DNA from: JBBSVE01 sp038233815
Lineage (GTDB): Bacteria > Pseudomonadota > Alphaproteobacteria > Rhodobacterales > Rhodobacteraceae
Direction: 5' to 3'
NCBI GenBank assembly: GCA_038233815.1
Contig: JBBSVE010000006.1
Coordinates: 1-41,050 of the forward strand
Length of the DNA: 41,050 nt
In this document: positions 32,811 through 40,856 of the stretch, in pieces
Position numbering within the stretch: the first letter of the stretch is position 1
Layout: each line of letters opens with the position of its first letter
Translations under genes and position numbers: made by a program
The notes under the pieces: generated by a model
Database searches by the model: none
The model's input: only the letters and a program-made list of their open reading frames with translations
What the model was told of the DNA's origin: nothing

Positions 32811-33847
32811 CCGAATATCTCCGACAGCGCGATCCGGTCGCGCTTTCGCACCAGTTCATAAAGTCCCATTGTCGTCCACCCGACAAGGCTCGTTTCCGCC
32901 GCCTCCCCCTTGAAGGCCGCGCGGAGGGTCTGCTCGATCACCGCGCGGTCGCGTTTGGGCACCGGGGCGAAGTCCACCACCACCTGCCCGCCCAACCCGC
33001 GCAGCCGGAGGAGCCGGGGGAGGTCGCGCGCCGCCGCGATGTTGGCCTTCAGGCCTGCGGCGGGGGAGGTGTCGGGCCCGGTGTTCACGTCGACGCAGAC
33101 CATCGCATGCGTCGGCTCGATCATCATGTGCCCGCCGCCCGGAAATGCGGCTCGGGGGGACAGGAGTGCGGCCAGCGCCTCCTCGACCCCGTGATCAGGC
33201 ATGGCATCGGGACCATCCTCCACGGCGTCGGGCAGCGGGTCGGCCCAGTCGCGCCACGCCGCTTCTTCGGCCGAGGGCGCGTCGAGCAGAACCTCCGGCC
33301 GTCCGGCGCGGTCGGCCAGCACACGCTCCGCCAGATCGCGGGTGGCGGCGATGTCGGCGGCGATGTCGGCGTGCGCGCCGTTCTCGCAGGCCGAGCGCAG
33401 GATCAGGCCGAGGCTCTCGTCCGCACCGGCCATCCCGGCCTCCGCCAGTGCCTCCAGCGCCGCGCGCATCTCCACCGCCTTGATGCGGCGCGAGATGTTG
33501 CGCCCCGGCGCGCCCGGGGTGAGGATCGCGTAGCGGCTGCGAAAGAGGAGCCGCGTGGTGACCGGCACGGCCTTGCCATGCTCCGCCGGGCCCGTGACCT
33601 GAACCAGAAGCGATTCCCCCGGCACGATGCCCGAGGTCTGGCGCAGAAAGCCCGATCCGCCAGGGAGCTTCACGAACATGCCGCCCTGCCCCTTCATCGG
33701 ACGGTCGGCCACCGCGCGCAGGATCGCACCGGGCAAAGGCGAAGCACTGTCTGCATCGACGAGGAGGTCCACCAAGCGCCCGTCTTCCATCAGCGCGGCC
33801 GCAGGCACGCCGCGCAGAGGGCCAAGGATCACGATGCGGCCCTTCAC
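32807..33847 (-). CDS. Short ribonuclease E/G family protein
   Basis: Endoribonuclease-type protein of 346 residues, shorter than E. coli RNase G (489). The catalytic core is present: ILTPGAPGRNISRRI and both magnesium-binding aspartates, Asp253 in MVCVDVNTG and Asp292 in VVVDFAPVPKR. The N-terminal S1-like region is abbreviated (MKGRIVILGPLRGVPAAALM then GMFVKLPGGSGFLR). The CPxCxGxG zinc-link that joins RNase E/G dimers is absent. The start is GTG at 33847, overlapping the maf stop (GTGA). It probably trims rRNA or mRNA; dimer state and substrate are open. Relatives of this short type occur in this operon in Rhodobacterales. Confidence 0.87.
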   Translation of the reverse strand: MKGRIVILGPLRGVPAAALMEDGRLVDLLVDADSASPLPGAILRAVADRPMKGQGGMFVKLPGGSGFLRQTSGIVPGESLLVQVTGPAEHGKAVPVTTRLLFRSRYAILTPGAPGRNISRRIKAVEMRAALEALAEAGMAGADESLGLILRSACENGAHADIAADIAATRDLAERVLADRAGRPEVLLDAPSAEEAAWRDWADPLPDAVEDGPDAMPDHGVEEALAALLSPRAAFPGGGHMMIEPTHAMVCVDVNTGPDTSPAAGLKANIAAARDLPRLLRLRGLGGQVVVDFAPVPKRDRAVIEQTLRAAFKGEAAETSLVGWTTMGLYELVRKRDRIALSEIFG

Positions 33848-34422
33848 GGCGTGGCCCGCCAGACCGGCCAGCCCGCTGTCGCCAGCATCTGCGCCGTCTC
33901 CGCGACCGGCAGCCCCATGATCCCGGTGTAGGAGCCGGAAATCCACGGAATGAACGCCCCCGCGGCGCCCTGTATCCCGTAGCCACCGGCCTTGCCACGC
34001 CAGTCGCCGCCCTCCAGATAGGCGTTCAACTCCACGTCGGACAGCCGCTTCATCTTCACGGCGGACACCACCTCCCGCGTCCAGACCTTGGCACCGCGCC
34101 GCACGGCGAGCGCTGTGACGACCGTATGGCGCCGCCCGCCCAACGCCACGAGGAACGCCGCCGCCTCGCCTGCATCGCGGGGCTTGCCCATGATGCGACG
34201 GCCCAGCGCCACGGTCGTATCCGCGCAAAGCACGATGTCGTCGGGATCGGCCGCCACCGCCTCGGCCTTGGCCCGTGCGATGCGGGCGCAATAGGGGCGC
34301 GGCAGTTCCACCTTCAGCGGCGTCTCGTCCACATCGGGCGGACGGACGGCGTCCGGCACGATCCCGATCTGTGCGAGCAGGTCCAGCCTGCGCGGGCTGG
34401 CGGAGCCGAGGATCAGGCGCAC
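33844..34422 (-). CDS. maf: Maf family nucleoside triphosphate pyrophosphatase
   Basis: House-cleaning pyrophosphatase of 192 residues that hydrolyses dTTP/UTP or modified nucleotides to monophosphates. It has the SASPRR motif (residues 7-12), the catalytic CADTTVALGRRIMGKP segment and the GKAGGYGIQG loop. These correspond to the YhdE-type rather than the YceF-type, judged by the overall pattern. It is the second gene of infA-maf-RNase-yacG, four bases after infA and overlapping the RNase gene by GTGA. Confidence 0.9.
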   Translation of the reverse strand: MRLILGSASPRRLDLLAQIGIVPDAVRPPDVDETPLKVELPRPYCARIARAKAEAVAADPDDIVLCADTTVALGRRIMGKPRDAGEAAAFLVALGGRRHTVVTALAVRRGAKVWTREVVSAVKMKRLSDVELNAYLEGGDWRGKAGGYGIQGAAGAFIPWISGSYTGIMGLPVAETAQMLATAGWPVWRATP

Positions 34423-34426
34423 GGTC

Positions 34427-34645
34427 TCACTTGAAGCGGTAGTTGATGCGGCCCTTGGTCAGGTCGTAGGGCGTCATCTCCACCTGCACCTTGTCACCGG
34501 CCAGAACGCGGATCCGGTTCTTGCGCATCTTGCCCGCCATCACCGCGATCAGCTCATGGCCATTTTCAAGCTCGACCCTGAATGTCGCGTTCGGCAGCAA
34601 TTCCTTGACGACTCCGGGGAACTCGAGAATGTCTTCCTTGGCCAT
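34427..34645 (-). CDS. infA: Translation initiation factor IF-1
   Basis: S1/OB-fold factor of 72 residues that binds the ribosomal A site during initiation. The sequence MAKEDILEFPGVVKELLPNA and the end DLTKGRINYRFK are the canonical IF-1 ends. Between are VELENGHELIAVMAGKMRKN and the VEMTPYD strand. The frame is open upstream, but only the ATG at 34645 gives the conserved start, with a GGAG site six bases ahead. Its leader contains a strong hairpin and a promoter. First gene of the infA-maf-RNase-yacG operon. Confidence 0.97.
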   Translation of the reverse strand: MAKEDILEFPGVVKELLPNATFRVELENGHELIAVMAGKMRKNRIRVLAGDKVQVEMTPYDLTKGRINYRFK

Positions 34646-34665
34646 GGTCGCTCCGCAAAGAGGAT

Positions 34666-34688
34666 GGCCCGCGTCATTCGCGCGGGCC
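34666..34688 (-). promoter_or_regulatory. Hairpin in the infA leader
   Basis: GGCCCGCG (34666-34673) and CGCGGGCC (34681-34688) form a perfect 8-bp stem with a 7-base loop, ending about 20 bases before the infA ATG and after the promoter. On the minus strand it is followed by ATCCTCTTT, so weak termination or attenuation is possible. It may also simply protect the 5' end. Confidence 0.35.
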
Positions 34689-34697
34689 TGCAGCGGG

Positions 34698-34726
34698 CAT
34701 ATGCGCCCGGATCGGCTGATTTTCAA
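34698..34726 (-). promoter_or_regulatory. Likely promoter of the infA operon
   Basis: TTGAAA (34726-34721; 5 of 6) and CATATG (34703-34698; 3 of 6) lie 17 bases apart on the minus strand in an AT-rich patch. Transcription would begin near 34691, just ahead of the hairpin. The -10 resembles that of the Hsp20 promoter. Confidence 0.5.
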
Positions 34727-34771
34727 GCGAATAAAGCGGCTGGCCTCCCTGAAGGGCGCGCGCGGTCAGCG

Positions 34772-35233
34772 TCAAGGCGCGGTCGGGGGGCCGAACCGGG
34801 CCAGCATCCGGGTGCGGATCTGGTCGCGGGCCTCGCGGTAGGCGGCAAGCCGCGCCTCGCGCCCCTCACCCATCGCGGTGGGGTCCAGGATCGGCCAGAA
34901 CTCCACCTCGATATGGGAGTGCCGGGTGAGGTCGAGCGCCGTCCGTTGGCTCACGGGCGACAGGGCCACGATCAGGTCGAACTGCGCCAGATCGTCGCCC
35001 AGCGCCTGCATCTCGTGGAACGAGCGGCTGCGGTGACGCTCCAGCTCGATCCCGATCTCGCGGCACACTGCGACGGAGAAGCCGTCCACCTCCATGTCGT
35101 TGAGCACACCCGCCGACTGGACATAGGCGCGCTGGCCATAGAGCCGTTTCATCAGCCCTTCGGCCATCGGGGAGCGCACCGCATTGTGGTCGCAGCAAAA
35201 CAGCACCGATGCGGGAAAGGCGGCCACGCTCAC
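34772..35233 (-). CDS. Low-molecular-weight protein tyrosine phosphatase/arsenate reductase-like protein
   Basis: Protein of 153 residues of the LMW-PTP fold. The phosphate loop is C-x5-R-S as CDHNAVRSP with Cys14 and Arg20. Asp117 in WPILDP is the likely general acid. Members dephosphorylate protein tyrosine or, with extra cysteines, reduce arsenate. Cys13 next to Cys14 and Cys57 exist, but there is no clear arsenate-reductase cysteine relay, so phosphatase is preferred. The ATG overlaps the UPF0262 stop (ATGA). It is positioned between hisD and infA on the same strand. Confidence 0.83.
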   Translation of the reverse strand: MSVAAFPASVLFCCDHNAVRSPMAEGLMKRLYGQRAYVQSAGVLNDMEVDGFSVAVCREIGIELERHRSRSFHEMQALGDDLAQFDLIVALSPVSQRTALDLTRHSHIEVEFWPILDPTAMGEGREARLAAYREARDQIRTRMLARFGPPTAP

Positions 35234-35706
35234 CCCCAGTGCAGGACGCAGATCAGGGTAAAGAGACGCCGCGCGGTATCCATGTCGACCAGCGCCTTGC
35301 CCTCGAGCCGTTCCACGAGCACCCGCGCGCCCTCGTTGTGGATGCCGCGCCGGGCCATGTCGATGGCCTCGATCTGCGACGGCTGGAGGCGCTTGACCGC
35401 CTCGAAGTAGCTCTCGCAGATCTGGAAATAATCCTTCACCACCTGCCGGAACGGGTTCAGCGACAGATGGAAGGCCGCGACCGGCTCCTGCGCCTCCGAC
35501 GTGATTTCGAACACCACGCGGCCGTCCCGGATCGCGAGGCCGAGGCGGTAGGGACCGGCCGCCCGTGCCTCGCCGTCGCGGGGCGGCAGGGAGAAGCTGT
35601 TCTCCTCCAGCAGGTCGAAGATCGCCACGCGGCGTTCCTGTTCGATGGCCGGCGTGGGGGCGCGCAGGCCGCGGTCGTCGATCTCGATATGGCAGATGCG
35701 GGTCAT
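35230..35706 (-). CDS. UPF0262 family protein
   Basis: Conserved alphaproteobacterial protein of 158 residues of unknown function. It opens with MTRICHIEIDDRGL, has an AIEQERRVAIFDLLEENSF segment, a beta-rich centre and a helical end (FQICESYFEAVKRLQPSQIE, GIHNEGARVLVERL). The start at 35706 is the family start; the frame upstream to 35799 is not conserved-looking. It overlaps the phosphatase by four bases and follows hisD by 102 bases. Coupling to the phosphatase suggests joint function (inference). Confidence 0.87.
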   Translation of the reverse strand: MTRICHIEIDDRGLRAPTPAIEQERRVAIFDLLEENSFSLPPRDGEARAAGPYRLGLAIRDGRVVFEITSEAQEPVAAFHLSLNPFRQVVKDYFQICESYFEAVKRLQPSQIEAIDMARRGIHNEGARVLVERLEGKALVDMDTARRLFTLICVLHWG

Positions 35707-35808
35707 GGCAGAGGTCCGGGTCGGGTCCGTCCCGTGATGCCCGACCGCAGGGCGCCGCGCAAGCATCACGCCGGTGGACGGCCAGCGCCGGTCATGCAAA
35801 CGGCCCGC

Positions 35809-37113
35809 TTACGCCTCGTTCAGCCGATCGAGACGCGCCCGCACCGATCGGGCGTGCGCGTCGAGACCCTCGGACCGGGCGAGGCGTTCGGCGGCGGGGC
35901 CGATGGCGCGCAGGGCGGCGGGGGTCATCGCCGCCAGCGTCGTGCGCTTCATGAAGTCGAGCACCGACAGCCCGGAGGAAAAGCGCGCCGAGCGTGCGGT
36001 GGGCAGCACATGGTTCGGACCGCCGACGTAGTCGCCCACCGCCTCCGGCGTCCAGGAACCGAGGAAGATGGCGCCGGCATGGCTGATCCGGGCGGCCAGC
36101 GCCTCGGGGTCGGCGACGCAAAGTTCCAGATGCTCCGGCGCCACGCGGTCGGCGAGGGTCGCGGCCTCGGCCAGATCGCGCACCGTGATGATCGCGCCGC
36201 TGGTGGCCCAGCTTGCGGCGGCGATGGCGCTCCTCGGGAGGGTCGGGAGGATGCGCGCGACGGCCCCTGCCACCGCTTCGCCAAAGGCCGCATCGTTGGT
36301 GATGAGGATCGCCTGCGCGGAGGCGTCATGCTCGGCCTGGCTCAAAAGGTCGAGCGCCACCCAGTCGGGATCGTTGTCACGGTCGGCGATCACGAGGATC
36401 TCCGACGGGCCCGCGATCATGTCGATGCCGACATGGCCAAAGACCCGGCGCTTGGCCGCCGCCACCCACGCATTGCCAGGGCCGGTGATCTTGTCCACCG
36501 GCGCCACGCTTTGCGTGCCGTAGGCCAGCGCCGCGATCGCCTGCGCGCCACCGATACGGTAGACCTCGTCCACCCCCGCCAGCTCGGCGGCCAGCAGCAC
36601 GAGCGGGTTGACCACGCCGTCCGGAACCGGGCAGCAGATGGCGAGCCGCGACACACCGGCCACGCGCGCGGGGATCGCGTTCATCAGGACCGAGGACGGG
36701 TAGCTCGCCGTCCCGCCCGGCACATAGAGCCCCGCCGCGCGAACCGGCGTCCAGCGCCAGCCGAGCCGCGCGCCCGCCGCGTCGGTCCACATCGCGTCTT
36801 CGGGCATCTGGCGTGCATGATAATCCCGGATCCGCTCCGCCGCGAGTTCGAGGGCGACGCGATCCTCGGGCGACACGCGCGCCACCTCGGCTGCGATCTC
36901 GGCGGCTGAAAAGCGCAAGGTCTCGGGCGTCAGGGTCAGGCGGTCAAATCGCTCGGTCAGCCGGATCAGCGCGTCGTCGCCGTCGCGCCGCACCTCGGCC
37001 AGAATGGCGGCCGCTGCGGCATCAACATCCTCGCGCTCCTCGCGCTGAAGGTCGAGCAGGGCAGCGAAGTCCGCCTCGAATGCGGGCGCGGCGGTGGAGA
37101 GGAACAGGGGCAT
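35809..37113 (-). CDS. hisD: Histidinol dehydrogenase
   Basis: Zinc- and NAD-dependent enzyme for the last two steps of histidine synthesis, 434 residues. Clear are AGLYVPGGTASYPSSVLMNA, the NAD/zinc region VDKITGPGNAWVAAAKR, IAGPSEILVIAD, LLSQAEHDASAQ, VAPEHLEL and VGGPNHVLPT. The last carries a zinc ligand histidine. A GTG at 37128 is in frame, but only the ATG at 37113 has a ribosome site (GGAG). Other his genes are not in the window; this isolated hisD next to murA is normal in the order. Confidence 0.95.
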   Translation of the reverse strand: MPLFLSTAAPAFEADFAALLDLQREEREDVDAAAAAILAEVRRDGDDALIRLTERFDRLTLTPETLRFSAAEIAAEVARVSPEDRVALELAAERIRDYHARQMPEDAMWTDAAGARLGWRWTPVRAAGLYVPGGTASYPSSVLMNAIPARVAGVSRLAICCPVPDGVVNPLVLLAAELAGVDEVYRIGGAQAIAALAYGTQSVAPVDKITGPGNAWVAAAKRRVFGHVGIDMIAGPSEILVIADRDNDPDWVALDLLSQAEHDASAQAILITNDAAFGEAVAGAVARILPTLPRSAIAAASWATSGAIITVRDLAEAATLADRVAPEHLELCVADPEALAARISHAGAIFLGSWTPEAVGDYVGGPNHVLPTARSARFSSGLSVLDFMKRTTLAAMTPAALRAIGPAAERLARSEGLDAHARSVRARLDRLNEA

Positions 37114-37190
37114 CGCGGTCTCCGGCACGGAACACCCGCGCCCCTTATCGCGGCGCGGCGGTCATCTCAAGGAAACCCGGCGGCGCGCAG

Positions 37191-37667
37191 TCAGTCGCCG
37201 TGCGTGGGCGCCGTCTTCGATGGCGCGAGCCACGGCCGCGTCACGTCACGGAGCGCGAGGTTCAGCGCCTCGACCTCCAGCGCCACCGCCCCGTCGCCGG
37301 CCAGCACGAGCGTCAGCCGCCCGGTGCCGTCGGGCCCGGGCTCGAACCCCACCGACAGGAGAGAGAGCACGGTGTCCGCGTCCGCCCGGTCGATCCCGGA
37401 GGTCTGCACCGATACCACGTCGCGGACCAGAAGCACCGATTGCGCGCGCTCATACCCGCGCGTGTCGCGTTCGGCGAAATCCCGATCCTCCCAGCGAAAG
37501 CGGTTGACAAGCAACGCAAACTCCCGCCGCGCCTTGGCATAGCGCATCTCCGTGATCGGAAATACGGCATCCTGCACGAGGGCGGAGATCACGACCAGAT
37601 CCTCCACGTCCTGCGCCTCCAGCATCACGGCCCGCTCGGCCCCGTCCTCGTAGCGCGCATCGCTCAT
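37191..37667 (-). CDS. DUF2948 family protein
   Basis: Conserved alphaproteobacterial protein of 158 residues, function unknown. Visible are LEAQDVEDLVVISALVQDAV, the basic RYAKARREFALLVNRFRWED stretch, and the C-terminal LTLVLAGDGAVALEVEALNL followed by LALRDVTRPW. These suggest a small mixed alpha/beta domain with an aromatic/basic surface. The ATG overlaps the murA stop (ATGA), so synthesis is tied to murA. hisD follows after 77 bases. Confidence 0.86.
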   Translation of the reverse strand: MSDARYEDGAERAVMLEAQDVEDLVVISALVQDAVFPITEMRYAKARREFALLVNRFRWEDRDFAERDTRGYERAQSVLLVRDVVSVQTSGIDRADADTVLSLLSVGFEPGPDGTGRLTLVLAGDGAVALEVEALNLALRDVTRPWLAPSKTAPTHGD

Positions 37668-38932
37668 GCCGGCACCCGTTCGATCCGGGCCCCGACGGCC
37701 CCCAGTTTCTCCTCGACCCGTTCGTAGCCCCGGTCGAGATGGTAGACCCGGCTCACCACCGTCTCGCCCTCCGCGGCCAGCCCGGCGAGGATCAGGCTCA
37801 CGCTTGCGCGCAGGTCGGTGGCCATCACCGGGGCGCCCCGCAGCCGCTCCACCCCGCGAACCGTCGCGTGACCGCCGTGGACCTCGATCTCGGCACCCAT
37901 GCGGACCAGCTCCGGCGCGTGCATGAAGCGGTTCTCGAAGATACGCTCCTCCAGCACGGAGGTTCCCTCGGCGGTGCACAAAAGCGCCATCATCTGCGCC
38001 TGAAGGTCGGTCGGAAAGCCCGGAAACGGCGCCGTGACCACATCGACGGCCCGGACGCGCCCGTTCTTGCGCGCAACCCGCAGGCCTGTGGAGGTCTCCT
38101 CCACCGACACCCCCGCCGCATCCAGCGTCTCGCAGAAGGCCCCCACCAGATCGATCCGCCCGCCCAGCAGCTCCACCTCGCCGCCGCAGATCGCGGGCGC
38201 GAGCATATAGGTCCCAAGCTCGATCCGGTCGGTCACGACGGGATGCGTGGCCCCGCCCAGACGGTCCACCCCCTCGACCGTAAGGGTGGACGTCCCCTCC
38301 CCCTCGATCCGCGCGCCCATCCGGCGCAGGCATTGGGCGAGGTCGACAATCTCCGGCTCGCGTGCGGCATTTTTCAGGACCGTCGTGCCACGGGCAAGCG
38401 TCGCCGCCATCAGCCCATTCTCCGTCGCACCGACCGAGACGACGGGAAACTCGAAGACCGCACCCTTCAGCCGCCCGCCGGGCGCTTTGGCATGGACATA
38501 GCCGTCGCGCAAATCGAGGTCCGCGCCCAGAGCTTCCAGCACCTTGAGATGCAGGTCCACCGGCCGCGCACCGATGGCGCAACCGCCGGGCAGCGATACC
38601 ACCGCGTGACCGTCACGTGCCAGCATCGGACCGAGGACCAGGATCGAGGCGCGCATCTTGCGCACGATATCATAGTCGGCAGTATGGTTGCCGATCGCGT
38701 GCGAGGACATCACGAGCACCTGCCCGCCCTGAAGGCTCGCCACCTCCGCGCCGAGCGAGCCCAGAAGCTGCGTCATGGTGCGGATGTCCGACAGTCGGGG
38801 CGCGTTGGTCAGCGTCAGGGGCTCATCGGTCAGAAGCGTCGCGGGCATCAACGTGAGGCAGGCGTTCTTGGCCCCCGCGATCGGGATCTGCCCATGAAGC
38901 GCCCCGCCGCCCCGCACCACGATGCTGTCCAT
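37664..38932 (-). CDS. murA: UDP-N-acetylglucosamine 1-carboxyvinyltransferase
   Basis: First committed enzyme of peptidoglycan synthesis: transfers enolpyruvate from PEP to UDP-GlcNAc in the cytoplasm, 422 residues. The catalytic and fosfomycin-target cysteine is Cys118 in SLPGGCAIGARPVDLH. Lys22/Asn23 in GAKNACL bind substrate, and the RASVSLILAGLAAEG block near the end is conserved. The frame extends upstream to 39151, but only the ATG at 38932 gives the family start (MDSIVVRGG). No ribosome site is outstanding. It is the first gene of a long minus-strand block. Confidence 0.96.
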   Translation of the reverse strand: MDSIVVRGGGALHGQIPIAGAKNACLTLMPATLLTDEPLTLTNAPRLSDIRTMTQLLGSLGAEVASLQGGQVLVMSSHAIGNHTADYDIVRKMRASILVLGPMLARDGHAVVSLPGGCAIGARPVDLHLKVLEALGADLDLRDGYVHAKAPGGRLKGAVFEFPVVSVGATENGLMAATLARGTTVLKNAAREPEIVDLAQCLRRMGARIEGEGTSTLTVEGVDRLGGATHPVVTDRIELGTYMLAPAICGGEVELLGGRIDLVGAFCETLDAAGVSVEETSTGLRVARKNGRVRAVDVVTAPFPGFPTDLQAQMMALLCTAEGTSVLEERIFENRFMHAPELVRMGAEIEVHGGHATVRGVERLRGAPVMATDLRASVSLILAGLAAEGETVVSRVYHLDRGYERVEEKLGAVGARIERVPA

Positions 38933-39171
38933 GACCGCCCGCCTTTCCGCGCCGGCGCGGCGCCCTTGGGGGGCGGGCCGGCAGTCCGTGCCCCCGAACC
39001 GACGGGGATCCTTCGCCCGCTGCGGTCTAACCGGTCGGACTGCCCGCTCCAAGGGCGATAAGCCGTGCCGCGCCAAAAGCCGGATCATAGATGGGGTCGA
39101 TGGCATTTCCTGCCGGGTGTCAGCGGTATATCCGGATCGTTTATGAGGCAACGGCGACGCCGATCTCCCGC

Positions 39172-39381
39172 TCAGTCCCCGTCGGACAGCCGCTCCTCTG
39201 CAGGCAACACCGCATCACCGATATCGGATCTCGCCCGCGCCTGTATCTTGCGCCGGGCCATATTCGCCTTCAGCGCCTCCTTGAGACGCCTCGCCCGTCG
39301 ATCAGCCTCCCTTTGCGCCCCATCGCCGAGAGGCTTCCCCCCGCCGCCCCGACCGCTCCCTTTTCCGTCACTCCGTTCCAT
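39172..39381 (-). CDS. Small basic protein of unknown function upstream of murA
   Basis: Open frame of 69 residues from the ATG at 39381. It has a glycine-rich start and a strongly basic helix (READRRARRLKEALKANMAR) followed by RKIQARARS. Short proteins with an ALKANLARRKAQARAR-like core are common in Rhodobacterales, which supports it being real. The exact start is uncertain, since the frame is open to 39504 and no clear ribosome site is visible. It lies between murA and tRNA-Thr. Function unknown. Confidence 0.55.
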   Translation of the reverse strand: MERSDGKGSGRGGGGKPLGDGAQREADRRARRLKEALKANMARRKIQARARSDIGDAVLPAEERLSDGD

Positions 39382-39505
39382 CCCGCAGACATATCTCACA
39401 CCACGACAACCGTCCAGTTTACCCTTGCACGAGCCCAGATTTCCCACTATGCCGCCGCACGTTCGCTGCCGCCCGATACCATTCGGTCCAGAGCAGCCGT
39501 TCAAT

Positions 39506-39580
39506 GCTGTGGTAGCTCAGTGGTAGAGCACACCCTTGGTAAGGGTGAGGTCGAGAGTTCAATCCTCTCTCACAGCACCA
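39506..39580 (+). tRNA. tRNA-Thr (anticodon GGT)
   Basis: A 75-base cloverleaf. The acceptor GCTGTGG pairs with TCACAGC, the D-arm is TAGCTCAGTGGTAGAGCA, the anticodon stem-loop is CACCCTTGGTAAGGGTG with anticodon GGT, the T-arm contains GAGTTCAATCC, and CCA is encoded. An integrase gene starts 80 bases downstream in the same direction, so the 3' end of this tRNA is the probable attachment site of an integrated element. Confidence 0.97.
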
Positions 39581-39659
39581 TTTTTCTCCTTTCAAATCAA
39601 GAAGATGATGTCTATCAAGGGTTTGTACTGGCTGCGGTGCCACACCGAGGTGCTACACC

Positions 39660-40856
39660 ATGGTTTTGCAAATAGCACGACCGTACAAACATCCGAAGAC
39701 CGGCGTGTACTATTTCCGCCAGCATGTTCCCACGGACTTGCGGAGGCTGATTGGTGATAAGATCGTCAGTCGTTCGCTGCGGACAAAAGACCCGCAGGAG
39801 GCGAAACTCGCCAACGCCGCCGAGGTGCAAAAGCAGGCAATGATCTGGGAACGGCACCGCAAGCAGCCCGAACCCATTCCCCATGCTCAAATCGTGGCCC
39901 TGTCTGGCATACTGTACCGAGACTACATGGCGATGATGCAGCTTGAACTGGGCGGAACGCAGATTTGGACGGAGGTTCTGAAACTGCTTGATCGCGTTGC
40001 CGCTGCACCAGATGGACTTGAAAAATGGTACGGCCCAGAGGCTGACAAACTCCTGCTCGAAAAGGGAATAGTCACGGACGATCACAGCCGTGCACGTCTG
40101 CTGCAAGAATTGGACCGTGCGCTGCGGCAGGTGAGCGAAGAACAGTTGAAGCGTGCAGGCGGTGACTACAGCCCTGACCTCAAGGCGAACCGCTTTCCGC
40201 CGTTGAGGATGGGCGCGACGATGCCTTTCGAGGCTGCTCCTGAGGGCCTGACGGTGACTGCGCTTTTGAAACTTTGGGAACGGGACCATCTGGCTGACGG
40301 TAAGTCCTCTCGCACGGTCGCCGGTTTCCGGCAGAAAATCGATGCTCTGGTAGACTGGCTGGGGCACGACAACGCCCTACAGGTCACTGCGGGAAACATC
40401 GCAGACTGGTGCGACTACCTCCGGCATGAAAAGGACCTTGCTGCCCGGACGGTGGGTCAGAAATATCTGGCCGTGGTGAAACTGGTCTTCAAGCTGGCAG
40501 TTGAAAAGCGAAAGTTGCAAACAAATCCCGCTGATGGCGCTAAAGTCCGTTTTACGAAACTGCAGCGCACGAGGTTGGCGGGCTACACCGATGCAGAGGC
40601 GAACATCATCCTCAAAGCCGCACTGCTATCTGAGACCCTTCTTGACGGATGGTCCAAAGAAAACCGCCGGGCAGTGCGCTGGGGGCCATGGCTTTGCGCC
40701 TTTACCGGCGCGCGTACCGCCGAGATAATGCAGATGCGACTGACGACCTCCTTTTCGAGCAGATCGATGGGCAGTTTGTACCATGCATCCGCATCACCCC
40801 AGAGGCTGGTTCTGTAAAAACTGGAAAAGTACGTGTGGTGCCTTTGCACCCGCAGT
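39660..40856 (+). pseudogene. Broken phage/island tyrosine integrase
   Basis: Tyrosine recombinase with an N-terminal DUF6538-type segment (MVLQIARPYKHPKTGVYYFR), a SAM-like core-binding domain (residues 190-300) and the start of the catalytic domain (WGPWLCAFTGARTAEIMQMR) carrying the first catalytic arginine. At about 40738 one base is missing: the reading continues in another frame as TDDLLFEQIDGQFVPCIRIT and on to GKVRVVPLHPQ, as expected for the family. At 40857 an IS end interrupts it. The H-x-x-R box and catalytic tyrosine are not in the window. A GAGG site (39647-39650) precedes the ATG. Probably inactive in this strain. Confidence 0.85.

Noticed and set aside
33848..34291. Upstream extension of the RNase E/G frame through maf, suggesting a fusion
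   Set aside because: The extra residues are Arg/Gly-rich shadow of maf in another frame; the GTG at 33847 overlapping the maf stop is the natural start.
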